From the NCBI RefSeq assembly GCF_007489275.1, contig NZ_VLNR01000040.1, positions 1-61,495 on the forward strand: a stretch of 61,495 nucleotides of DNA. The letters are read 5' to 3'. Source of the stretch: Aquimarina algiphila. GTDB taxonomy: Bacteria > Bacteroidota > Bacteroidia > Flavobacteriales > Flavobacteriaceae. Below the pieces are notes generated by a model. The model was given only the letters and a program-made list of their open reading frames with translations. It did no database searches and was not told where the DNA came from. A program made the position numbers and the translations under genes. Within the stretch, counting starts at the first letter, position 1. Each line of letters opens with the position of its first letter. Shown one piece after another: positions 36,364 through 45,243 of the stretch.

Positions 36364-36564
36364 ATTTTAGAATTAAATCACGCAAAAAAATTAAACAAAG
36401 AAGAACAAAAATCAGTCAAAGGAGGTTTTAAAGAAGAGTTAATATCTGTTGATACTCCTTGTGGTGATACAGGAGGAAGGGTTCGCACTCATATAAGTTC
36501 TTTTTTATGTGCACAATATGGCGGAGTGTATTTAGGTAATAATACTTGTATGATTTGTCATTAA
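36352..36564 (+). CDS. Double-glycine-leader peptide 2
   Basis: A 70-residue precursor. Its leader (MLKNILELNHAKKLNKEEQK then SVKGG) is exactly 25 residues and ends in Gly24-Gly25, as in the peptides at 18955 and 36985. The 45-residue core has four Cys (core positions 12, 28, 41, 44), a Gly-Gly-Arg segment and a C-terminal CMICH, so two disulfides or thioether links are possible. It is preceded by a duplicated hairpin element. No transporter or maturase is adjacent. Precursors of this kind are exported through C39-type ABC systems in other Bacteroidota; the function of this one is unknown. Confidence 0.75.
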   Translation: MLKNILELNHAKKLNKEEQKSVKGGFKEELISVDTPCGDTGGRVRTHISSFLCAQYGGVYLGNNTCMICH

Positions 36565-36645
36565 ACGTTTAATCTTAGATTAGTTTAATAAAGCACAAGC
36601 CACTCATCAGAAGTAGTTTGTTGCTTAAAAACTTTTTTAAATCTC

Positions 36646-36720
36646 GGACATATTCCTTGAGTGCCTATAAGTATTCAAGGAACATACTAATTATTAAACA
36701 ATTACATCATGTTAAAAAAC
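36646..36720 (+). repeat. Peptide upstream element, copy B
   Basis: This copy is 87 percent identical to 36289-36363. Its hairpin is a perfect 8-bp stem, TTCCTTGA (36653-36660)/TCAAGGAA (36675-36682). It ends in an ATG and four codons identical to those of peptide 2. Confidence 0.75.
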
Positions 36721-36735
36721 TTAATACGTTTTTAA
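36709..36735 (+). pseudogene. Broken double-glycine-leader peptide gene
   Basis: ATG at 36709 begins MLKN like peptide 2 but continues LIRF and stops at 36733-36735. With the copied upstream element it is clearly the start of a former precursor gene whose remaining part is deleted or replaced. Confidence 0.65.
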
Positions 36736-36984
36736 TTAAGAGAATAGTTTATCCTATCTATATGAATAAAACTCTCTAATAAACATAACGCTTTATTTAT
36801 TTTTCTACTGCGTTCACATCTTACTTGTAAACGCTTATCAGTTTATAGAAAAAGAATCTAAATATTGTAAATAAATTGAAGTGGTTATTTAATTTTTTAC
36901 TTGAGTATTTTGAGACTAATATAATTTAAGTATACATCTAAAATTTATCAAAAAGAATCGTTAATCCTTAAAAACCTAAAAATT

Positions 36985-37167
36985 ATGCTACAAAACATTT
37001 TAAATCTAAAAGGTATTAATTCAATAAAGAAAAATGTCCAGAAACAAATTAATGGCGGATTACCTCCAGAGTGTGGCGCAGGACCATCAACAGGTTGTTT
37101 TTCTGGACCATTTTATTGTAACATCCATGGATTACCTATTTGCAATCCATTAGATCATGAAGCTTAA
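36985..37167 (+). CDS. Double-glycine-leader peptide 3
   Basis: A 60-residue precursor with a 25-residue leader (MLQNILNLKGINSIKKNVQK then QINGG) ending in Gly24-Gly25. The 35-residue core is Pro/Gly-rich with four Cys at core positions 5, 13, 20 and 28, a regular spacing of 7, 6 and 7 residues. The leader matches those of peptides 1 and 2 while the core shares nothing with theirs except Cys. Its upstream region lacks the duplicated hairpin. A terminator follows at 37178-37210. Function is unknown. Confidence 0.72.
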   Translation: MLQNILNLKGINSIKKNVQKQINGGLPPECGAGPSTGCFSGPFYCNIHGLPICNPLDHEA

Positions 37168-37177
37168 ATCATTATTC

Positions 37178-37210
37178 AAAAAGAGGCAATCTAAAAAGGT
37201 TGTCTCTTTT
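37178..37210. terminator. Terminator between peptide 3 and recQ
   Basis: AAAAAGAGGCAA pairs with TTGTCTCTTTT (one G-T pair) and is followed by a T-run. It serves convergent genes. Confidence 0.7.
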
Positions 37211-37232
37211 AAGTATTAAAAATACTGAATAA

Positions 37233-39437
37233 TTAATTCGCCACCTCACTAATAAACTTTATGCGATATAAACGAAGTTCTTCATCATCATAATCTCCAT
37301 CAAATTCTTCTATTGCAGTATCTATTTTATCACTTTCTGCTTCAATAAAATATTCATGAATTTCTTCTTGCTGATCTTCATCTAGAATTTCATCAATCCA
37401 ATATCCTATATTAAGTTTTGTACCACTATATACTATAGCTTCCATTTCTTTAATAAAAGCGGTCATATCCATACCTTTTGCAGCAGCAATATCATCCAAT
37501 GGTAGCTTACGATCTACGTTTTGTATAATATATAGTTTAAGACCACTATTAGCACCTGTGCTTTTAACGACAAAATCATCAGGTCTCATAATATCGTTTT
37601 CTTCTACATATTTTGCGATCAATTCTACGAATGCAGAACCATATTTTTTTGCTTTCCCTTCTCCAACTCCATGAACATTTGCTAGTTCTTCTACACTAAT
37701 TGGATATTTAAGAGCCATATCATCAATAGAAGGATCTTGGAATACTACAAATGGTGGTACTCCTAATTTTTTAGCTACTGTTTTTCTTAAATCTCGTAAC
37801 ATTCCAGCTAATTTATCATCACCACCTCCTTTTGCTCCTGATTTTGCTGCTGTTACTATAGAATCATCATTAGTTTCATCATAAATATGATCTTCTGTCA
37901 TCATGAAACTTGTCGGTTTTTTTATAAAGTCTTTACCCTCTTTAGTAATTCTAATGACACCATACGTTTCAATATCTTTACGAAGATATCCAGAGACTAA
38001 TACCTGACGTACAAGAGCCATCCAATATTTCCCATCTCTAGATTTCCCGCTTCCAAAGAAAGGTTGTTGGTGTGTTTTATGAGAGATAATCAATGCATTA
38101 CTTTTACCAATAAGTGTATTGACCAGATCTTTGGATTTATAAATTTCTCCTGTCTTACTAACCACTTCTAGAAGTAATTTTACTTCGTCTTGTGCTTCAT
38201 GTTTTTTCTTTGGATTGCGGATGTTATCATCCATATCTGCTCCTTCTCCATTGACCTCATCGAATTCTTCTCCAAAATAATGTAATATAAATTTACGCCT
38301 GGAGATAGAGGTTTCTGCAAAAGCAACTATTTCCTGTAACAGAGCATGACCAATCTCTTGTTCTGCAACAGGTTTTCCGCTCATAAATTTTTCTAGTTTT
38401 TCGATATCCTTATAAGCATAATATGCAAGACAATGCCCTTCTCCACCATCACGTCCTGCACGGCCGGTCTCTTGATAATAACTCTCTATACTTTTTGGCA
38501 TATCATGATGGATCACAAAACGTACATCGGGTTTATCAATTCCCATTCCAAAAGCAATTGTAGCTACTACTACATCCACGTCTTCCATCAAAAACATATC
38601 TTGATGTTTTGCCCTGGTTTTAGCATCTAATCCAGCATGATAAGGAACAGCTTTTACTCCATTAACCTCTAATGTTTGTGCAAGTTCTTCTACTCGTTTT
38701 CTACTAAGGCAATATACAATACCACTTTTACCGCTATTTTGTTTTACAAAGCGAGTAATATCAGCATCTACATTTTTTGTTTTAGGTCGTATTTCATAAA
38801 ATAAATTTGGTCGATTAAATGATGCCTTAAATGTATTGGCATTACTCATCGCTAAATTTTTAAGAATATCTTCTTGCACTTTTGGGGTAGCCGTAGCAGT
38901 AAGACCGATAATAGGAATATCTTCCCCTATTCTTCTAATAATATTACGGAGATTACGGTATTCTGGTCTAAAATCATGACCCCATTCGCTGATACAATGA
39001 GCCTCATCAACAGCTAAAAAAGAAATTTTCTGGGATTTTAAAAAATCTACATATTCTTCTTTGGTTAATGATTCTGGAGCTACATACAATAACTTAGTAA
39101 CACCGTTCATTATATCTCCTTTTACCGTTTTCACCTCTGATTTATTGAGAGATGAGTTAAGCACATGTGCTATACCTTCAACCGATGAAATACTTCGAAT
39201 AGCATCGACTTGATTTTTCATTAGTGCAATTAACGGAGAAACCACGATAGCAGTTCCTTCACACATCAAAGCAGGCAGTTGGTAACATAGGGATTTCCCT
39301 CCGCCTGTAGGCATTATAACAAATGTATTTTGTTTCTCTAATACACTTTGTATTACCTTTTCCTGTAGTCCTCTAAATTGACTAAACCCAAAATGTTTTT
39401 TTAAAGCACTTTGTAGGTCAGTTTCGCTCAAATTCAT
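37233..39437 (-). CDS. recQ: ATP-dependent DNA helicase RecQ
   Basis: A 734-residue 3'-5' helicase used in recombination and replication repair. Helicase core: PTGGGKSLCYQLP (Walker A), VDEAHCISEWGHDFRPEYR (DEAH with the RecQ aromatic loop), GLTATATP, GIVYCLSRKRVEEL and YYQETGRAGRDG. The RQC zinc/winged-helix region follows (about 380-520), then an HRDC domain (about 540-625) and a C-terminal extension of about 100 residues common in Bacteroidota RecQ. The usual four zinc Cys residues of the RQC subdomain are not visible; ISRRKFILHYFGEEF lies where they would be. Confidence 0.95.
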   Translation of the reverse strand: MNLSETDLQSALKKHFGFSQFRGLQEKVIQSVLEKQNTFVIMPTGGGKSLCYQLPALMCEGTAIVVSPLIALMKNQVDAIRSISSVEGIAHVLNSSLNKSEVKTVKGDIMNGVTKLLYVAPESLTKEEYVDFLKSQKISFLAVDEAHCISEWGHDFRPEYRNLRNIIRRIGEDIPIIGLTATATPKVQEDILKNLAMSNANTFKASFNRPNLFYEIRPKTKNVDADITRFVKQNSGKSGIVYCLSRKRVEELAQTLEVNGVKAVPYHAGLDAKTRAKHQDMFLMEDVDVVVATIAFGMGIDKPDVRFVIHHDMPKSIESYYQETGRAGRDGGEGHCLAYYAYKDIEKLEKFMSGKPVAEQEIGHALLQEIVAFAETSISRRKFILHYFGEEFDEVNGEGADMDDNIRNPKKKHEAQDEVKLLLEVVSKTGEIYKSKDLVNTLIGKSNALIISHKTHQQPFFGSGKSRDGKYWMALVRQVLVSGYLRKDIETYGVIRITKEGKDFIKKPTSFMMTEDHIYDETNDDSIVTAAKSGAKGGGDDKLAGMLRDLRKTVAKKLGVPPFVVFQDPSIDDMALKYPISVEELANVHGVGEGKAKKYGSAFVELIAKYVEENDIMRPDDFVVKSTGANSGLKLYIIQNVDRKLPLDDIAAAKGMDMTAFIKEMEAIVYSGTKLNIGYWIDEILDEDQQEEIHEYFIEAESDKIDTAIEEFDGDYDDEELRLYRIKFISEVAN

Positions 39438-39611
39438 TAAACTTTTTAACTTTTATATACCAATTAAATAAAGATTAACTATCACTAAAATCTGTTTCCC
39501 CAATACAGATCCAGTGGATATTTTCGTTTCAATTTTAGAATGTCAAAGATAAACAATGTATAATTTAACATGCTTTTTTTTGACAGTATTTAAAATTAAT
39601 AAGGTATTGTA

Positions 39612-39619
39612 TACCTTTG
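39612..39619 (+). promoter_or_regulatory. -7 box for kpsF
   Basis: TACCTTTG fits TAnnTTTG and is followed by CG, 54 bases before the TTG start. No clear -33 element at the right distance. Confidence 0.5.
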
Positions 39620-39672
39620 CGTAAATTAAAGATAATAAAATCTTTATTTATAACACGCAAATTTTTTAAATT

Positions 39673-40641
39673 TTGAACACCCAAGATACTATAATCTCAT
39701 ATGCCAAAAAAACTATTGCCGAAGAAGCCCGTGCAATAGCCCATTTAGAAGAACTAATTGATGAAGAATTCTCTAACGCAGTTGAAAGTATTCTTCACTC
39801 TAAAGGTAGAGTCATAATAACAGGAATAGGCAAAAGTGCTATTATTGCTTCAAAAATTGTTGCCACGATGAATTCTACGGGTACTCCCGCCGTATTTATG
39901 CATGCCGCAGATGCTATTCATGGAGACTTAGGTAATATTCTTGAAGATGATGTTGTCATTTGTATTTCTAAAAGTGGAAATACTCCAGAAATAAAAGTAT
40001 TGGTACCTTTAATCAAAAGTTTTAAAAATACATTGATAGGTATTACTTCGAATAAAGAGTCTTTTTTAGGTACAGAAGCTGATTATGTATTACATGCCTT
40101 TGTTGAAAAGGAAGCATGTCCAAACAACTTAGCTCCAACAACTAGTACTACGGCACAACTTGTTATGGGAGATGCTGTTGCTGTTTGCTTATTATATCTA
40201 CAAGGGTTCTCTAGCCGTGATTTTGCTAAATATCATCCTGGGGGCGCTCTGGGGAAAAAACTATATTTACGAGTAAGTGATATTACCTCTAGAAACGAAA
40301 AACCAGAAGTATCTCCTAGCTCAAATATAAATGAGGTAATTGTAGAAATGACAGAGAAAAGGCTGGGAGCTACAGCAGTTACAGAAAACGGTACTATTGT
40401 AGGTATTATTACTGATGGTGATTTACGTAGAATGCTTACAACAAATACATCTTCTTTTGAAGGTTTGACTGCTAAAGATATTATGTCTCCTAACCCCAAA
40501 CGTATTAATAATGAAGCTATGGCTGTAGATGCTCTAGAACAATTGGAAGGAAATTCGATAACCCAATTATTAGCCGAAGAAAATGGAAAATATGCTGGTT
40601 TTATTCACATTCATGATCTAATGAGAGAAGGCATTTTATAA
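39673..40641 (+). CDS. kpsF: Arabinose-5-phosphate isomerase (KpsF/GutQ family)
   Basis: A 322-residue enzyme that converts ribulose-5-phosphate to arabinose-5-phosphate, the first step of Kdo synthesis for lipopolysaccharide. A SIS domain (about 35-170; ITGIGKSAIIASKI, CISKSGNTPEI) is followed by two CBS domains. The start codon is TTG at 39673: no ATG lies near, and the resulting N-terminus matches family members. It is followed by tatC with a one-base overlap (TAATG). Confidence 0.93.
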   Translation: MNTQDTIISYAKKTIAEEARAIAHLEELIDEEFSNAVESILHSKGRVIITGIGKSAIIASKIVATMNSTGTPAVFMHAADAIHGDLGNILEDDVVICISKSGNTPEIKVLVPLIKSFKNTLIGITSNKESFLGTEADYVLHAFVEKEACPNNLAPTTSTTAQLVMGDAVAVCLLYLQGFSSRDFAKYHPGGALGKKLYLRVSDITSRNEKPEVSPSSNINEVIVEMTEKRLGATAVTENGTIVGIITDGDLRRMLTTNTSSFEGLTAKDIMSPNPKRINNEAMAVDALEQLEGNSITQLLAEENGKYAGFIHIHDLMREGIL

Positions 40642-41474
40642 TGAAAGACAGCACTCAAAAAGACCCTCAATCCATGTCTTTTCTAGATCACCTAGAAGAG
40701 TTACGTTGGCATTTAATTAGAGCTACTGTAGCTGTATTAATTGCTGCAATTGCAGCATTTATGGCTAAAGAATTTATTTTTGACGTATTAATTTTCGGCC
40801 CAAAAAAAGCAGATTTCCCAACCTATAATGGACTCTGCAATTTATCAAAACTATTAGGTCTAGATGAAAGCCTATGTTTTAAAGAATTACCATTTAGTGT
40901 ACAAAGTAGAAAAGTAGCCGGACAATTCTCTGTTCACATCTGGACTTCTATAACTGCCGGGTTTATTGCAGCATTTCCTTACGTACTTTATGAATTTTGG
41001 AAATTTATCGCACCAGCATTATATGACAATGAAAGAAAAACTTCTAAAGGTTTTATTATCATTTGTTCTTCTTTATTTTTCTTAGGTGTACTTTTTGGGT
41101 ACTATGTAATCACACCATTATCTATTAATTTTTTAGGAGGATATCAAGTAAGTAAAGAAGTGCTTAATGAATTTGATATTGATAGCTATATTGCCTTGGT
41201 AAGAGCATCTGTCATAGCATGCGGATTAATATTCGAATTACCTGTTATCATGTTTTTCCTTACCAAAGTAGGTCTGGTCACTCCAGAATTTTTAAAAAAA
41301 TACAGAAAATTTGCTTTAGTAATTGTGTTAATATTATCTGCAATAATTACGCCTCCTGATATCGCGAGTCAAGTTATTGTAACTATACCCATTTTAATAT
41401 TATATGAAGTTAGTATTATAATTTCTAAAGTTGTTATAAAAAAAGAAAAGCAAAAACTTCAAAAAACCGCATAA
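40641..41474 (+). CDS. tatC: Sec-independent protein translocase TatC
   Basis: A 277-residue six-helix inner-membrane protein that recognises twin-arginine signal peptides. Signature segments are MSFLDHLEELRWHLIRA at the N-terminus and FIAAFPYVLYEFWKFIAPALY in the middle. It shares one base with the kpsF stop codon and is immediately followed by the carboxymuconolactone-decarboxylase-family gene. No tatA gene lies in this window. Confidence 0.95.
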   Translation: MKDSTQKDPQSMSFLDHLEELRWHLIRATVAVLIAAIAAFMAKEFIFDVLIFGPKKADFPTYNGLCNLSKLLGLDESLCFKELPFSVQSRKVAGQFSVHIWTSITAGFIAAFPYVLYEFWKFIAPALYDNERKTSKGFIIICSSLFFLGVLFGYYVITPLSINFLGGYQVSKEVLNEFDIDSYIALVRASVIACGLIFELPVIMFFLTKVGLVTPEFLKKYRKFALVIVLILSAIITPPDIASQVIVTIPILILYEVSIIISKVVIKKEKQKLQKTA

Positions 41475-41825
41475 ATGAGTGATTTAATTGATGATTTCAA
41501 CGCATATAGAGAGAAGATGAACTCTCGCATCCTTGAAGATAATAATAAAGTAATTAAAAGAATCTTCAATCTTGATACTAATGCCTATATGGAAGGCGCT
41601 TTGAATGTAAAAACTAAAGAATTGTTAGGGTTAGTAGCTTCTGCTGTATTACGCTGTGACGATTGTGTACGTTATCATCTAGAAACTTGTCATAAAGAAG
41701 GGCTAACAAAAGAAGAAGTAGTTGAAGCACTTAGTATTGCTACCTTAGTTGGAGGCACTATAGTTATTCCTCATTTACGCCGTGCATATGAATTTTGGGA
41801 TGCCCTAGAAGCAAAAAAATCTTAA
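41475..41825 (+). CDS. Carboxymuconolactone decarboxylase family protein (AhpD-like)
   Basis: A 116-residue protein with the CMD/AhpD signature: the CxxC pair in RCDDCVRYHLETCHKEG and the helical EALSIATLVGGTIV. It is likely a thiol-based peroxidase partner rather than a true decarboxylase. It begins on the base after the tatC stop codon, so it is translated from the same message. Confidence 0.9.
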   Translation: MSDLIDDFNAYREKMNSRILEDNNKVIKRIFNLDTNAYMEGALNVKTKELLGLVASAVLRCDDCVRYHLETCHKEGLTKEEVVEALSIATLVGGTIVIPHLRRAYEFWDALEAKKS

Positions 41826-41905
41826 GTTTAGAACGGTTCAAAAGAATAATGTAAATTTACGAGCTCATTTTAGCAACACCCCTATTGTAACGAAGTCATT
41901 CTAAT

Positions 41906-42646
41906 ATGAAGTTGAAAGCAGACAATCTTATAAAATCCTATAAAGGTAGAAAAGTAGTAAAAGGAATTTCTCTTGAAGTAAATCAAGGAGAAATTGTTGG
42001 ACTTTTGGGACCAAATGGTGCTGGTAAAACAACCTCTTTTTATATGATCGTTGGTTTGGTAAAACCAAATGGTGGAAAAATAACATTAGACAGTACCGAT
42101 ATTACCAAATATCCAATGTATAAACGTGCTCAAAATGGAATTGGCTATTTGGCTCAGGAAGCTTCTGTATTTAGAAAGCTTAGTATAGAAGACAATATTT
42201 TGAGTGTATTACAGCTTACATCTCTTAGTAAAAAAGAACAATTACATAAGATGGAAGCGCTCATTGAAGAATTTAGCTTGGGGCATATTCGTAAAAACCG
42301 TGGAGATTTATTAAGTGGTGGAGAGCGTCGTCGTACAGAAATTGCTCGTGCACTAGCTACAGATCCTAACTTTATACTTCTGGATGAACCTTTTGCTGGT
42401 GTAGATCCTGTTGCTGTAGAGGATATACAACGTATTGTTGCACAACTTAAAAACAAAAATATCGGAATTCTAATTACTGATCATAATGTACAAGAAACAC
42501 TTGCAATAACAGACAGGACCTACTTGATGTTTGAAGGTAGTATTCTAAAAGCGGGTATTCCAGAAGAGCTTGCAGAAGATGAAATGGTGCGTAAAGTATA
42601 TCTAGGTCAAAACTTTGAACTTCGTAAAAAGAAATTAGATTTTTAA
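41906..42646 (+). CDS. lptB: LPS export ABC transporter ATP-binding protein LptB
   Basis: A 246-residue ATPase that drives LptFG to move lipopolysaccharide from the inner membrane toward the outer membrane. Walker A GPNGAGKTT, the LptB-type segment FRKLSIEDNI, signature LLSGGERRRTEIARAL, Walker B FILLDEPFAGVDP and the H-loop ITDHN are all present. It follows the kpsF-tatC-CMD genes by 80 bases, and its link with Kdo synthesis is functionally coherent. Confidence 0.93.
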   Translation: MKLKADNLIKSYKGRKVVKGISLEVNQGEIVGLLGPNGAGKTTSFYMIVGLVKPNGGKITLDSTDITKYPMYKRAQNGIGYLAQEASVFRKLSIEDNILSVLQLTSLSKKEQLHKMEALIEEFSLGHIRKNRGDLLSGGERRRTEIARALATDPNFILLDEPFAGVDPVAVEDIQRIVAQLKNKNIGILITDHNVQETLAITDRTYLMFEGSILKAGIPEELAEDEMVRKVYLGQNFELRKKKLDF

Positions 42647-42660
42647 ATATTACCTAGCCT

Positions 42661-43422
42661 CTATTCACTTACAGATTTTCCTTTAGAAAATAAAGACATT
42701 AATACATATAAGAGTATTATGCATGGTATTGCCATAAATTTCAATACTACAATTAACAGTATTGTGCACAAAAGAAAAATATACCTAACCTTATTTTCTG
42801 TGAATCCCCATGTTTTAAATTTTAAAGCAAATAAAGGAATTTCAGCATTCAAAAGATAACAACTAATAAAAGTTAAGCTTATTAAAAACCATTTATTAAG
42901 TAAAATTGCAACAATCCAAGGGTCTGATTGAAATTTAAGAATAAGAGGTAAGCTCATAATCAATAGTGTATTTGCCGGAGTTGGCAAACCAATAAAAGAT
43001 GTAGTTTGACGAGTATCAATATTAAATTTAGCCAATCGATATGCAGAAGCTAATGTTACAAATAGACCTATTAAAGATATGTACGACATGTCAAAACTAG
43101 CAAAAGTTTGTCCAAAATCCCAGGAATTAGGAACTACATAAAAAGGTTTTCCAAAAACTTGAGAAAGTAATTGATACATTATTATACCTGGCGCAACTCC
43201 ACTTGTCACCATATCTGCCAATGAATCTAATTGTAGTCCTAATTCACTTTGCGCATTTAGAGCTCTAGCGGCAAAACCATCAAAAAAATCAAAGAAAATT
43301 CCTAATCCAACAAATAAAGCAGCTAACTCCAGATTACCACCGACTGCAAAAATTACCGCAATACATCCAAAAAAAAGATTAAACAATGTAATGATATTTG
43401 GAACCTGCTTTTTAATCCACAT
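42661..43422 (-). CDS. pssA: CDP-diacylglycerol-serine O-phosphatidyltransferase
   Basis: A 253-residue inner-membrane enzyme making phosphatidylserine, precursor of phosphatidylethanolamine. The CDP-alcohol phosphotransferase motif DG-x2-AR-x8-G-x3-D-x3-D is complete in DGFAARALNAQSELGLQLDS followed by LAD. About seven or eight membrane segments. I chose the ATG at 43422 (MWIKKQVPNIITLFN), the usual N-terminus; the extra 32 residues possible upstream are not family-like. It ends convergently with lptB, 14 bases apart. Confidence 0.92.
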   Translation of the reverse strand: MWIKKQVPNIITLFNLFFGCIAVIFAVGGNLELAALFVGLGIFFDFFDGFAARALNAQSELGLQLDSLADMVTSGVAPGIIMYQLLSQVFGKPFYVVPNSWDFGQTFASFDMSYISLIGLFVTLASAYRLAKFNIDTRQTTSFIGLPTPANTLLIMSLPLILKFQSDPWIVAILLNKWFLISLTFISCYLLNAEIPLFALKFKTWGFTENKVRYIFLLCTILLIVVLKFMAIPCIILLYVLMSLFSKGKSVSE

Positions 43423-43576
43423 ATAATTTGATTTTGTGTAAAAATAGCAAACTATTTTGGTCTGTTCATATAGATTTAAAATATGAAGTAATAAGCTTAA
43501 CAAAAAAGAAGTATTCAATTTTATTAATTGTAACTAAATAAGTTTAATTTCGTCTTTAACAAGGAAGTCTTTTTTT

Positions 43577-45157
43577 ATGAGAAACATTGTATTGTCCATT
43601 ATTTCCGGACTCCTACTTACTATCGGATGGCCTACTTATGGTTTTCCTTTATTTTTATTCTTTGGATTTATCCCTCTACTTATTGCTGAATCTAATATTC
43701 GTAAAAATAAATATAGTAAAAGTCAGGTTTTAGGATTGGCATATCTCACATTCTTTACCTGGAATATCATCTCTACTGGATGGCTTTATAATTCTACGGC
43801 CTTTGGAATGTGGTTTGCAGTTCTAGTAAATAGCTTAGTCATGTCTCTTGTTTTTTTGACATACCATATTGTAGCCAAAAGGACCACATTTATGATAAGT
43901 AGTATCTTTTTGGTTTGTCTTTGGATGAGTTTTGAATATCTTCATTTACGATGGGAGTTTTCATGGCCATGGCTTAATTTAGGAAATGGATTTGCCAGTT
44001 TTACTTCATGGATCCAATGGTACGAATATACCGGAAGTTTTGGTGGGTCTCTTTGGATATGGACTGTAAACATGATTACTTTTAAAAGCATCTTACTTTT
44101 CCTAGAGCACAAGGACAAAACTATTCTCTATAGATCTGCAATTCGCAATGGGATAATCATTTCAATACCTATTATAATTTCGATAATTATTCTAAACACC
44201 TATGAAGAAAAAGGGCACGATGTTGAAGTTGTAATTTTACAACCAAACATCAACCCATATACTGAGAAATACAATACTAATGATACTCGTATCGGTATTT
44301 TATTAGACTCATTAACAAGATCTGCTGCTACTTCAAATACAGATTTTATTATTGCACCTGAAACTGTTTTTGCTGATAATAATAGGTTAAATAACTTCTC
44401 CAGATCTATTGCAAAAAACACTGGTAAAAAATTACTTGACTCTTATCCTAACGCTCATTTCTTATCGGGGATATCAATGATCGACGTTTTTAATAATCCA
44501 AATAAAATTCGTAAGCAGACCAACACGTATAAAGAAGGTATTTATTATGATGATTATAACTCAGCTTTTTTTGTTAGACCAGATGGAAGCAGTGAATTAT
44601 ATCACAAAAGCAGACTTGTGGTTGGCGTAGAAAATTTTCCATATCAAAGCTTATTAAAACCAATCGTCGGAGATGCTATGATTGACCTAGGAGGAACAGT
44701 AGCAAAAAAAACCACTCAAGAAGATCGAGAAGTATTTTTCACAAACGATAGTATTGGGGTAGCTCCTATTATTTGTTATGAAAGCGTATATGGAGAATAT
44801 GTAACTGGTTATGTTCGAAACAAAGCAGATTTTCTAGCCATTATCACAAATGATGCATGGTGGGGTAATACCCAAGGGCATAAACAACATCTTTCTTATG
44901 CAAAACTAAGAGCCATAGAAACCCGAAGAAGTATTGCCAGAAGTGCAAATACAGGTATTTCTGCAATAATTAATCAAACAGGAGATATTGTTTCCTCTTT
45001 GGGTTATGAAAAACAAGGAACATTAAAAGGAACATTAAAAGTCAATGAGAAAATTACATTTTATGTAAAGGCAGGAAACTATATTGCTAGAGTTGCTATT
45101 TTCCTTTCAATTTTTATATTTCTATTTTCTGTTACCCGACGTAAGCAAAAAAAATAA
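43577..45157 (+). CDS. lnt: Apolipoprotein N-acyltransferase
   Basis: A 526-residue enzyme that adds the third acyl chain to lipoproteins. N-terminal membrane helices (about 1-205) precede a periplasmic nitrilase-like domain with the catalytic triad visible as Glu in APETVF, Lys in YHKSRLVVGVE and Cys in APIICYESVYGEY. A C-terminal helix ends the protein. It is divergent from pssA. The many lipoproteins in this window are its likely substrates. Confidence 0.93.
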   Translation: MRNIVLSIISGLLLTIGWPTYGFPLFLFFGFIPLLIAESNIRKNKYSKSQVLGLAYLTFFTWNIISTGWLYNSTAFGMWFAVLVNSLVMSLVFLTYHIVAKRTTFMISSIFLVCLWMSFEYLHLRWEFSWPWLNLGNGFASFTSWIQWYEYTGSFGGSLWIWTVNMITFKSILLFLEHKDKTILYRSAIRNGIIISIPIIISIIILNTYEEKGHDVEVVILQPNINPYTEKYNTNDTRIGILLDSLTRSAATSNTDFIIAPETVFADNNRLNNFSRSIAKNTGKKLLDSYPNAHFLSGISMIDVFNNPNKIRKQTNTYKEGIYYDDYNSAFFVRPDGSSELYHKSRLVVGVENFPYQSLLKPIVGDAMIDLGGTVAKKTTQEDREVFFTNDSIGVAPIICYESVYGEYVTGYVRNKADFLAIITNDAWWGNTQGHKQHLSYAKLRAIETRRSIARSANTGISAIINQTGDIVSSLGYEKQGTLKGTLKVNEKITFYVKAGNYIARVAIFLSIFIFLFSVTRRKQKK

Positions 45158-45243
45158 TACTAAGAATTGATCAGGATACTATCTAAACGTATTTATAAAA
45201 TCAATCAACATATTCTTACCTATCAATCAACTATAAATAAACA

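Larger units (their letters stand above)
36565..36984. other. Region between peptides 2 and 3, with broken peptide gene
   Basis: 420 bases. The first 80 hold nothing obvious, the next 75 are copy B of the upstream element with a truncated coding start, and the remaining 250 are AT-rich without a recognisable gene. The decayed copy suggests that the region arose by duplication. Confidence 0.6.

Noticed and set aside
36721..36984. A fourth intact peptide gene between peptides 2 and 3
   Set aside because: All frames after the copied upstream element hit stops quickly, and no second GG leader could be found.
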